From contig NZ_JACHMB010000001.1 in the NCBI RefSeq assembly GCF_014204795.1, positions 5,344,501-5,408,500 on the forward strand: DNA of 64,000 nt, read 5' to 3'. Below, piece after piece: positions 57,709 through 64,000 of this stretch (positions are counted from its first letter, which is position 1; every line of letters begins with the position of its first letter). This stretch comes from Nonomuraea jabiensis (lineage in GTDB: Bacteria; Actinomycetota; Actinomycetes; Streptosporangiales; Streptosporangiaceae). Under the pieces are notes generated by a model that was given only the letters and a program-made list of their open reading frames with translations, was not told the DNA's origin and searched no databases. Position numbers and translations under genes: made by a program.

Positions 57709-58458
57709 CTAACGCCGCGGCCCGTGCCGCCGCCGTCTGCGCTGCTCCGCGCGCTTGCGCGCGGCCTTGGACATGGACGAGCCGATCGCCGCGAGCACCC
57801 CGCCGGCCACGAAAAGGCCGAAACCCGCCGGCGCCTGGGGAACGCCGGGAATCAACTCCTGCGTGAACGGGTCCGAGAAATCGTTGGAGGTCATGGCGCC
57901 GAAGATGAGGGACGACCAAATGGCGAACCCGACGAGCGCGATCAACGAGCCGAGGACCAAGAGAACGCGCCCGAACCCTTTTCCCTGGAAGACTTCGTCA
58001 AACGGCTCATAATCGGCACTGACTTGAATGTCGTAATTGTCGCCATAAATGTCTCGGCCGGCGTTCTGGTGGTGCCCGCCCACGTACTGGATGCCGCTTC
58101 CCGCGTTCACCGGCCCGCGCACGTCCCCGAACTCGTAACCCGCCGACGGACCCGCCGCGGCCGGCTGGACGAACCGCAGCTCCGCGTACCCCATCCGCAA
58201 CTGATCCCCGTCACGGAGCACTTGACCACCGACGATCTTGTGACCGTTGAGCCAGGTCCCGTTCCGCGACCCGAGATCGTTGATGACCACGTGGTCGCCG
58301 TTGCGGTCGAGCGACGCGTGCCGCCGGCTGACCCCGTCGACCTCCAGCAGGATCCCAGAACCCCGCATACTTCCGATCTCGGTGTGCCCGCCGGGAATGT
58401 CGAACCTGATCCCGGCCATTCCTCTGCTGACAACGAGCAGCTGGGGCTGAGAACCCAT
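57709..58458 (-). CDS. FHA-domain membrane protein with the same Gly-rich motif
   Basis: A 249-residue protein. Residues about 10-95 form an FHA phosphothreonine-binding domain (V-S-R-R-H-A-S-L, N-D-L-G-S-R-N-G-T-W-L-N-G). Next is the motif G-D-V-R-G-P-V-N-A-G-S-G, Q-Y-V-G-G-H-H-Q, A-G-R-D-I-Y-G. Two membrane helices (VLLVLGSLIALVGFAIWSSL; GFGLFVAGGVLAAIGS) and a very basic tail (KRAEQRRRRRHGPRR) follow. The FHA domain faces the cytoplasm, where Ser/Thr kinases such as the one at 9409 could phosphorylate partners. GGGAGG precedes the ATG at 58458. Confidence 0.85.
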   Translation of the reverse strand: MGSQPQLLVVSRGMAGIRFDIPGGHTEIGSMRGSGILLEVDGVSRRHASLDRNGDHVVINDLGSRNGTWLNGHKIVGGQVLRDGDQLRMGYAELRFVQPAAAGPSAGYEFGDVRGPVNAGSGIQYVGGHHQNAGRDIYGDNYDIQVSADYEPFDEVFQGKGFGRVLLVLGSLIALVGFAIWSSLIFGAMTSNDFSDPFTQELIPGVPQAPAGFGLFVAGGVLAAIGSSMSKAARKRAEQRRRRRHGPRR

Positions 58459-58718
58459 GCGCGCCTCCCCATGGCCCCGGCCCACGAATGACGAACAGCG
58501 CAATCAAAGCAAATAATAGAGCTCGATCCGACGGGATTTTTATAAGAGCTGCCGAATCCCCGCAATAGGGTGGCTCCGAAATGAAAGGCCTGCGGATCAT
58601 GACGCCGGCAGACGGCCAGGGCCTCGTCGCGTCGTAGGTGCGCTTGACCGGGGCGCATGGTCTTCGTCGGTGAGTTCGCCGTCGCCTGGATTCCTACTCG
58701 TTTGATAATCTCGGAACC

Positions 58719-59003
58719 ATGGCTGAGACCTTGTACAGCATCGGTGAGGGTCCCTCGACCCGGGTGAGCCTCTCCTTGGCCGAAGGGACGGCCGAGGCGA
58801 TCCGTCGCCGGGTGGGCAAGAGGGAGTTCTCCGCGTTCATCGCCGCGGCGGTGGAACGCGAGCTGCGTGGCCAGATTCTGGACGAATACCTGGCCGACTA
58901 CGAGCGCCGGAACGGTCCTGTGCCGGCGGAGGAACAGGAGCGGGCCCGCCAGGTGTTCGATGAGGTGTTCTCGGAGGAGGAGGCGTGGCGGGCCGCAGGC
59001 TGA
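58719..59003 (+). CDS. Antitoxin of a VapBC-like pair
   Basis: A 94-residue protein with a ribbon-helix-helix-like start (TRVSLSLAEGTAEAIRRRVG, R-E-F-S-A-F-I) and an acidic C-terminal tail that usually wraps the toxin. The toxin gene begins 19 bases before its stop. Confidence 0.85.
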   Translation: MAETLYSIGEGPSTRVSLSLAEGTAEAIRRRVGKREFSAFIAAAVERELRGQILDEYLADYERRNGPVPAEEQERARQVFDEVFSEEEAWRAAG

Positions 59004-59398
59004 CGCATGAGGGGACTCTCGTCCTCGACTGCGAAGGGTTGTCGAAACTGCTGGCCGATCAGCCCTCCGTCGTCGCCATGGTCGCGGAAGCGCGAAGTCG
59101 CGGGATGGAAGTGGTGGTCAGCGCCCTCACCATCATCGAGGCCGCCCACCGCCGGACGGATCGATCCCGGCTCGCGTGGTTGTTGTCCGGCACCCGGATC
59201 GTTCACGTCGGGGAAGAGGAGGCGAGGGCCGCCTCGGCGATGCTGGTCGGGGCGGGGCTGCACGGCCACAAGTACGCGATCGACGCCGTGGTGGCGGAGA
59301 TGGCGGTACGGCAGCGGCGGCCGGTCGTCCTGCTCACCTCCGACATCGACGACATGGCCAAGCTCTGCGGCGAGCGAGTGCGACTCGTGGCGGTATAG
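58985..59398 (+). CDS. PIN-domain ribonuclease toxin (VapC-like)
   Basis: A 137-residue PIN domain: L-V-L-D-C-E-G-L-S (first Asp), I-I-E-A (Glu), Y-A-I-D-A-V-V-A-E (Asp) and L-T-S-D-I-D-D-M (Asp). Such toxins cut RNA with Mg or Mn. The GTG start lies inside the antitoxin gene, with GGAGGAGG just before. Confidence 0.88.
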   Translation: MAGRRLTHEGTLVLDCEGLSKLLADQPSVVAMVAEARSRGMEVVVSALTIIEAAHRRTDRSRLAWLLSGTRIVHVGEEEARAASAMLVGAGLHGHKYAIDAVVAEMAVRQRRPVVLLTSDIDDMAKLCGERVRLVAV

Positions 59399-59461
59399 CG
59401 ACGCGCGCCTGCCGGGAAAACCGTTGGCCGTGGGCTGCGGAGGCGTGGTTTGCTGCCGGGC

Positions 59462-60016
59462 ATGACGTCGGCATGGGTAGGTCAGCTCGTCCGGTTGCGC
59501 GCCATCGAGCCCGAGGACTGGGAGACGTTCCACTCCTTCGACGAATACTCCGACGCGGTCAGGAACGGCCATCAGCTCCACCCGCCGCAGTCGGCTGCCC
59601 AGGCCAGGAAGTGGGCCGCCGAGCTGGCCGAGCGGACCCAGGACCTGGACGAGGTGCGCCTGGTGATCGCCACCCGGGAAGGGAACACCCCGGTCGGCAT
59701 GCTGAACACGCACGGCGTCGACCGGGTGCACGGCACCTTCTCGTACGGGATCGGCATCGGGACGCCCCACCACCGCAAGGGGTACGCCGGTGACGCCGTC
59801 GTCCTGCTCCTGAGGTACATGTTCTTCGAGCGCCGCTTCCAGAAGGCCGAGCCGAGGGTCTACGGCTCCAACGAGGGGTCACTGGCGCTGCACCGGCGGC
59901 TGGGGTTCGTCGAGGAGGGCCGCCGGCGCAGGTGTCACTACGCCAACGGCCGTTACGACGACGAGGTCCTGTTCGGGATGACGATCGAGGAGTTCACCGA
60001 ACGCCATGTCTCCTGA
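59462..60016 (+). CDS. RimJ/RimL-type GNAT acetyltransferase
   Basis: A 184-residue GNAT of the RimJ/RimL group: VRLRAIEPEDWETFHSFDEY, G-I-G-T-P-H-H-R-K-G-Y-A (acetyl-CoA loop) and N-E-G-S-L-A-L-H-R-R-L-G-F-V-E-E-G. Likely acetylates a protein N-terminus or small amine. Start at 59462. Confidence 0.88.
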   Translation: MTSAWVGQLVRLRAIEPEDWETFHSFDEYSDAVRNGHQLHPPQSAAQARKWAAELAERTQDLDEVRLVIATREGNTPVGMLNTHGVDRVHGTFSYGIGIGTPHHRKGYAGDAVVLLLRYMFFERRFQKAEPRVYGSNEGSLALHRRLGFVEEGRRRRCHYANGRYDDEVLFGMTIEEFTERHVS

Positions 60017-60045
60017 AGGACGCCACGCCTCTTAAGCCACGCCGC

Positions 60046-62196
60046 TTAAAGAGCGTGGAGGTCCGCGCGGACCCGGCGGGTGGCCGTGACCACGTTCGCC
60101 AGTGACGCCTCGACCTCCTCGTACGTCCGGGTCTTCAGCCCGCAGTCCGGGTTGACCCAGACCCGCTCCGCCGGCAGCACCGCCAGCGTCCGGCGCAGCA
60201 GGTCCTCGACCTCCGAGGCCGCGGGCACCCGCGGCGAGTGGATGTCGTAGACGCCGGGCCCGAGCCCCCGGCCGAAGGCCCCTACGGTGCCCAGGATGCG
60301 CGCGCCCGAGCGGGCCGACTCGATGGTGGTCACGTCGGCGTCCAGGCCGTCGATGGCGGCCAGGATCTGGTCGGCGTCCGAGTAGCACAGGTGGGTGTGG
60401 ATCTGCGTGCGGTCGCCGGCCCCCGACGTGGCCCGGCGGTACGCGGCCACCGCCCACTCCAGGTAGTCGGCCTGCGCGGCCCGCCGGAGCGGGAGCAGCT
60501 CGCGCAGGGCGGGTTCGTCCACCTGGATGACCGACACCCCGGCCGCCTCCAGGTCGCGGACCTCCTCCCGGACGGCGTCCGCCACCTGGAACACGACGTC
60601 GCGCAGCGGCAGGTCGTCGCGGACGAAGGACCAGGCCACGATGGTGACGGGTCCGGTGAGCATGCCCTTGACCGGCTTGTCCGTGAGCGACTGCGCGTAC
60701 GTGGTCCACCGCACCGTGATCGGCGACGGGCGGCCGACGTCCCCGTGCAGGATCGGGGGCCGGGTGCAGCGGGAGCCGTACGACTGGACCCAGCCGTTCC
60801 TGGTGACGGCGAACCCGTCGAGGTGCTCGGCGAAGTACTGCACCATGTCGTTGCGCTCCGGCTCCCCGTGCACGAGGACGTCGAGCCCGAGGCGTTCCTG
60901 GACCCGGATGACGCGCTCGATCTCGGCCTCGACCTGCTGCTCGTAGCCGGCCTGCGAGAGCGTGCCCGAAGCGACCGCGGCCCGGGCGGCGCGCAGCGAG
61001 CCGGTCTGCGGGAACGAGCCGATCGTGGTGATCGGCAGCGCGGGCAGCCGCAGGTGCTCGGCCTGCGCCGCCGCCCGCACCGCGTACGGGCTGCGCTCCT
61101 CCGGCACCACGGGCGCGGGCAGCGCCACGGAGGGCGCGGTGTGCGGCGTGTCCCGCAGCGGGGAGCGCGCGAGCGCCACCACCTCCGCCACCTTCTGCTC
61201 CGCGAACGCCAGCCGTTCCTTCAGCGCGGGGTCCAGCTCCGGCTCGGCCTCCACGTCGTAGGGGACGTGCAGCAGCGAGCACGACGTGCTGACCACCACC
61301 TCCGAGGCGCGTACGGCGCCCAGGGCGGCCAGGGCGCGATCGGGGGAGGTGCGCCACACGTCGCGCCCGGACACCACGCCCGCCACCACGGTCTTGCCGG
61401 TCAGGTCGAGCACGGGCACGGCGCCGCGGACGAGGTCGATCCCGATGGCCTCCACCGGCGTCTCGGCCAGGACCGGGAGGGCCTCCCCGAGGTCGCCGAA
61501 GTAGGAGGCCACGAAGAGCCCGGGCCGGGTGGTGAGGGAGCCGAGCCGGGAGTAGGCGGCGCGCACGGCGGCCAGCTCTTCCGCGGTCCGGTCGCCGACC
61601 AGCGCGGGCTCGTCGAGCTGGACCCACGAGACCCCCTCGGCGGCCAGCGCGGACAGCAGCTCCTCATAGCAGGCCAGCACGTCGTCCAGCCGCTCCAGCG
61701 CCGACCCCAGCAGCAGGAACGTCACCGGCCCCACCACCACGGGCCGCGTCTCGTACCCCAGCGCCCGCGCCTCGCGCACCTCGGAGAGCGGCTTGGCCGC
61801 GTCCAGCTTGAACACGGTGTCGGGGCCGATCTCCGGCACGATGTAGTGGTAGTTCGTGTCGAACCACTTCGTCATCCGCAGCGGCGCCAGCCCCTCGGTG
61901 CCCCTGGCCATCGCGAAGTAGGGGTCGCCGGCCTCGCGGTAGCGGGCGGGCACCGCGCCCAGCAGCACCGCCGTGTCCAGCACCTGGTCGTACAGCGAGA
62001 ACGTGTTGGACGGCAGCCCTTCCAGCCCCAGCTCGGCCAGCCGGTGCCAGGTCCGCTCCCTGATCTCGGCCCCCACCCGCTCGAGCTCGGCGCGGCTCGA
62101 CCGCCCGTCCCAGTACGACTCCAGCGCCCGCTTCAGCTCCCGGCGCGGCCCGATCCTCGGATATCCGAGCACTGTGGTCTTGGGGAATGGGGACAT
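60046..62196 (-). CDS. metE: Cobalamin-independent methionine synthase
   Basis: A 716-residue MetE: transfers the methyl of 5-methyl-THF-polyglutamate to homocysteine. The N-terminal barrel begins TTVLGYPRIGPRRELKRALE. The C-terminal barrel holds the zinc ligands in T-H-L-C-Y-S-D and N-P-D-C-G-L-K-T-R, with W-V-Q-L-D-E-P and V-I-Q-V-D-E-P-A-L. It is about 40 residues shorter than the 750-residue E. coli enzyme. No riboswitch fits in the 87-bp upstream gap; the divergent LysR is the probable regulator. Confidence 0.96.
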   Translation of the reverse strand: MSPFPKTTVLGYPRIGPRRELKRALESYWDGRSSRAELERVGAEIRERTWHRLAELGLEGLPSNTFSLYDQVLDTAVLLGAVPARYREAGDPYFAMARGTEGLAPLRMTKWFDTNYHYIVPEIGPDTVFKLDAAKPLSEVREARALGYETRPVVVGPVTFLLLGSALERLDDVLACYEELLSALAAEGVSWVQLDEPALVGDRTAEELAAVRAAYSRLGSLTTRPGLFVASYFGDLGEALPVLAETPVEAIGIDLVRGAVPVLDLTGKTVVAGVVSGRDVWRTSPDRALAALGAVRASEVVVSTSCSLLHVPYDVEAEPELDPALKERLAFAEQKVAEVVALARSPLRDTPHTAPSVALPAPVVPEERSPYAVRAAAQAEHLRLPALPITTIGSFPQTGSLRAARAAVASGTLSQAGYEQQVEAEIERVIRVQERLGLDVLVHGEPERNDMVQYFAEHLDGFAVTRNGWVQSYGSRCTRPPILHGDVGRPSPITVRWTTYAQSLTDKPVKGMLTGPVTIVAWSFVRDDLPLRDVVFQVADAVREEVRDLEAAGVSVIQVDEPALRELLPLRRAAQADYLEWAVAAYRRATSGAGDRTQIHTHLCYSDADQILAAIDGLDADVTTIESARSGARILGTVGAFGRGLGPGVYDIHSPRVPAASEVEDLLRRTLAVLPAERVWVNPDCGLKTRTYEEVEASLANVVTATRRVRADLHAL

Positions 62197-62229
62197 GTCT
62201 CTGGCTCCCTTGTCTGGGTTCGGCTGATC

Positions 62230-62242
62230 GCAGGCATCCTGC
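62230..62242. promoter_or_regulatory. Inverted repeat between metE and LysR genes
   Basis: GCAGG-CAT-CCTGC lies in the middle of the divergent gap, flanked by CGGC/GCCG-like bases. A LysR (MetR-type) binding site is the simplest reading. Confidence 0.45.
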
Positions 62243-62283
62243 CGAGCACTCGGGAGGTCATGCATCATGGATTGGTGCTGCTT

Positions 62284-63123
62284 ATGCTCAAGGAGCTGCT
62301 CTGCTTCGCCAGGGTCGCGGAGCGGCTCAGCTTCTCCGGGGCCGCCGCCGACCTGGGGATGTCCCAGCCGGCCATGAGCCAGGCCATCACCCGGCTCGAG
62401 CGTGCCGCCGGGGTCAGGCTCTTCGAGCGGTCGGCCCGCGACGTGCGGCTGACGGCGGAGGGCAAGGCGCTGCTGCCGTACGCGGAGCAGGTGATCGAGT
62501 CGGTCGGCGCCTTCGAGGCCGAGTCGGCGCGGCTGGCCAGGCCGACCATTCATCTGGCTTATCCACCGCTCGTCGGGGCGCTGGCGGCGCGCATCGTCAG
62601 GCGGCTGGCGGGCCGCACTCCGGCGATCGGCGTGGAGCTGCGGGCGGCGGGCCGGGGCACGGCGGTGCGGGCGCTGGCGGACGGCGAGGTCTCGGCCGCG
62701 ATCCTGGCCACTCCGGCGCCGGCGCAGTTCGTGACGGCGGCCAGGTTTCACGTCACGGTCGACCACCTGGCCGTGCCCGCGGGTCACCGGCTGGCCGCCC
62801 GGCCCAAGGTCGCGCCCGGCGAGCTGGGCGGGCAGGTGCTGCTGACGCCGGGCAGCCGCCCGTGGCCGGGGCTGCCGGGGCGCTCGCGCATGGCGGCCGA
62901 CGACGATTTCGCGGCCGCGCTGGACCTGGTGGCGGCGGGCGCCGGGCTGCTGCCGATCCCGCAGCTCCTGGTCAGGACCATCAGGAGGGACGACGTGCGC
63001 TTCGTGCCGCTCGACGCCGGCGACCTGCGCATCACGTACGCGCTGGCCTGGTCGAAGGAGCGGGTGACGCCGGAGCTGATGGCCCTGGTGCAGGCCGTCC
63101 AGGACGCCCTATGGACTAGATGA
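62284..63123 (+). CDS. LysR-family regulator, probable metE activator
   Basis: A 279-residue LysR: MLKELLCFARVAERLSFSGA, M-S-Q-P-A-M-S-Q-A-I-T-R-L-E-R-A-A-G, then the effector domain. Position and orientation match MetR-metE pairs, but it is not close enough to name metR. The start is uncertain: ATG 62284 fits the family best; GTG 62275 or ATG 62260 are also possible. Confidence 0.85.
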   Translation: MLKELLCFARVAERLSFSGAAADLGMSQPAMSQAITRLERAAGVRLFERSARDVRLTAEGKALLPYAEQVIESVGAFEAESARLARPTIHLAYPPLVGALAARIVRRLAGRTPAIGVELRAAGRGTAVRALADGEVSAAILATPAPAQFVTAARFHVTVDHLAVPAGHRLAARPKVAPGELGGQVLLTPGSRPWPGLPGRSRMAADDDFAAALDLVAAGAGLLPIPQLLVRTIRRDDVRFVPLDAGDLRITYALAWSKERVTPELMALVQAVQDALWTR

Positions 63124-63132
63124 CAGGGTGGA

Positions 63133-63813
63133 CTAGGTGAGGGGAACGTTCTTCAGCGCCTCGCGGCGGCTCAGGCCCGTGAGGCCCTTGGCGTTGACGT
63201 AGCGGAGCACTTCGGCGGGATTGGTCTTGGCGTATTCGCGTAACGCCCAGCCGATCGCCTTGCGCGCGAAGAAGTCGTTGTCCGACAGGCTCGGCTCGAT
63301 GCACGCGTACAGCAGGGCCGTGTCGGTGCGCTCCTTGAACCGGTTCTGGCTGAGGATCGCGGTGCGCCGCTTCCACAGGTCGCCGTCGTGCGCCCACTCC
63401 AGCATGAGCGGCCGCATCGAGTCGGGGTAGGCGGCCAGCAGCCCGCCGACGCGGTGGGTGGCCAGCTCGTCGACGAGGTCCCACCAGGCCCCGGTGACGA
63501 TCATCTCCTCGTACATCGGCACCGTGTAGAGGGTCTGGTAGTCGCGGTAGAGGTGGTAGCCGGACAGCTCGACGGCGGCGTAGCGCTCCTCGCGGTATTC
63601 GGCCTCCCGCCACAGCGCCAGCACGGCCCGCCGCCACTCCGGCGCGGTGTCCAGCCGGTGTTCGGCGAACACCCGCCGCAGCACCGCCCGCCTGCGCACC
63701 GCCTGGACGCCGAGGAACGGCATCGTGGACTTCATGTACGTGCGCATCGTCTCGGCCTTGCCGGGCTCCGCGGCCTCCTGCAGCGCCAGCCGCACCGCCT
63801 TGCCGAGGCTCAT
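63133..63813 (-). CDS. AlkD-like DNA alkylation repair protein
   Basis: A 226-residue HEAT-like repeat protein: MRTYMKSTMPFLGVQAVRRR, W-W-D-L-V-D-E-L-A-T-H, W-K-R-R-T-A-I-L-S-Q and F-F-A-R-K-A-I-G-W-A-L-R-E-Y. AlkD family glycosylases remove cationic 3- and 7-alkylpurines. The ATG overlaps the stop of the upstream TetR gene by three bases. Confidence 0.93.
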   Translation of the reverse strand: MSLGKAVRLALQEAAEPGKAETMRTYMKSTMPFLGVQAVRRRAVLRRVFAEHRLDTAPEWRRAVLALWREAEYREERYAAVELSGYHLYRDYQTLYTVPMYEEMIVTGAWWDLVDELATHRVGGLLAAYPDSMRPLMLEWAHDGDLWKRRTAILSQNRFKERTDTALLYACIEPSLSDNDFFARKAIGWALREYAKTNPAEVLRYVNAKGLTGLSRREALKNVPLT

Positions 63814-64000
63814 CCCTTTTGTGTGGTGCGCTCGCCGGTGGCGAGGCCGTCGAAGAGCACGGTGATGTAGTGCTCGGCCAGGCCGGTGGTGTTGAGCCGG
63901 CCGCCGGGGCGGAACCAGCGCACCGCGACCCAGATCGTGTCGCGGATCATGCGGTAGGTCAGCTTCGGATCGACGTCGGCCCGGAACAGCCCGGCCGCCT
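63810..64000 (-). CDS. TetR regulator (KstR2-like), C-terminal part, cut by window edge
   Basis: The open frame from the edge to 63810 gives about 62 residues, including FRADVDPKLTYRMIRDTIWV, A-V-R-W-F-R-P-G-G-R-L and A-E-H-Y-I-T-V-L-F-D-G-L. The R-D-x-x-W-x-x-V-R-W-x-R-P-G-G segment is characteristic of the KstR2-like TetR repressors of acyl-CoA/steroid-ring catabolism. The DNA-binding domain lies outside the window. Candidate regulator of the CCAAGC...GCTTGG sites. Confidence 0.75.
   Translation of the reverse strand, partial: AAGLFRADVDPKLTYRMIRDTIWVAVRWFRPGGRLNTTGLAEHYITVLFDGLATGERTTQKG

Noticed and set aside
62197..62283. SAM or cobalamin riboswitch before metE
   Set aside because: The gap to the divergent gene is only 87 bp and contains no recognisable riboswitch core; a LysR site explains it better.

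Overview
High-GC actinobacterial chromosome segment. The GC-rich third codon positions, frequent GTG/TTG starts, F420-type luciferase-like oxidoreductases, PPOX, ECF41 sigma factor, NgcEFG-type GlcNAc transporter and many TetR/LysR/MarR-sized regulators fit a filamentous soil actinomycete. I infer Streptosporangiales (for example Nonomuraea), but nothing here proves the genus. No rRNA, tRNA, CRISPR array, prophage or replication origin was seen.

Layout. 0-20 kb: a TnpB-like fragment at the left edge, then an acyl-CoA catabolic region. It holds an acyl-CoA dehydrogenase, luciferase-like oxidoreductases, two AMP-forming and one ADP-forming acyl-CoA ligases, SDRs, a DUF35 protein, a VOC protein, a cyclase-family hydrolase, a serine hydrolase and a P450 with its TetR. 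A secreted/anchored CHAP protein and a Ser/Thr kinase are interspersed. Several of these transcription units carry the same palindrome (ideal form CCAAGCGCTCGCTTGG) at the promoter, and it recurs at the thiolase-like gene at 38 kb. This points to one TetR-type regulon dispersed over about 30 kb.

20-29 kb: a rearranged zone. An aminoglycoside-phosphotransferase-like gene is broken into two pieces flanking a 3.2-kb block (secreted 4-Cys protein, DUF1772 protein, NmrA-like protein, LysR), with a 38-bp direct repeat at the breakpoints. One piece runs into half a Nudix gene. Next come an MFS exporter with an internal 39-bp minisatellite, a ROK repressor, and a pABA-glutamate-type locus (M20 peptidase plus an AbgT gene that is frameshifted and truncated by a polypurine repeat).

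29-39 kb: a two-gene redox signalling unit (cNMP-binding histidine kinase plus a response regulator fused to a thioredoxin-reductase-like flavoprotein), TetR, SDR, ECF41 sigma factor, ThuA-like, PPOX, terpene-cyclase-like, MerR and LysR genes, and the thiolase-like gene.

39-52 kb: two tandem paralogous amino-sugar cassettes. Each has a leftward BadF/GlcNAc-kinase-type gene, a rightward RpiR/MurR regulator and SIS-domain gene, and a sugar ABC importer without its own ATPase. The first also carries a secreted CBM3-GH16-type protein; the second importer is of the NgcEFG type.

52-64 kb: a mixed region with a phosphotransferase, an XRE remnant, a secreted protein, GNAT enzymes, an IS5-type transposase remnant, an alpha/beta hydrolase, a VOC protein whose start codon lies in a perfect hairpin, a two-gene unit sharing a Gly-rich motif (one member with an FHA domain and two membrane helices), a VapBC-like toxin-antitoxin pair, metE with a divergent LysR gene, an AlkD-like gene, and the 3' end of a KstR2-like TetR at the right edge.
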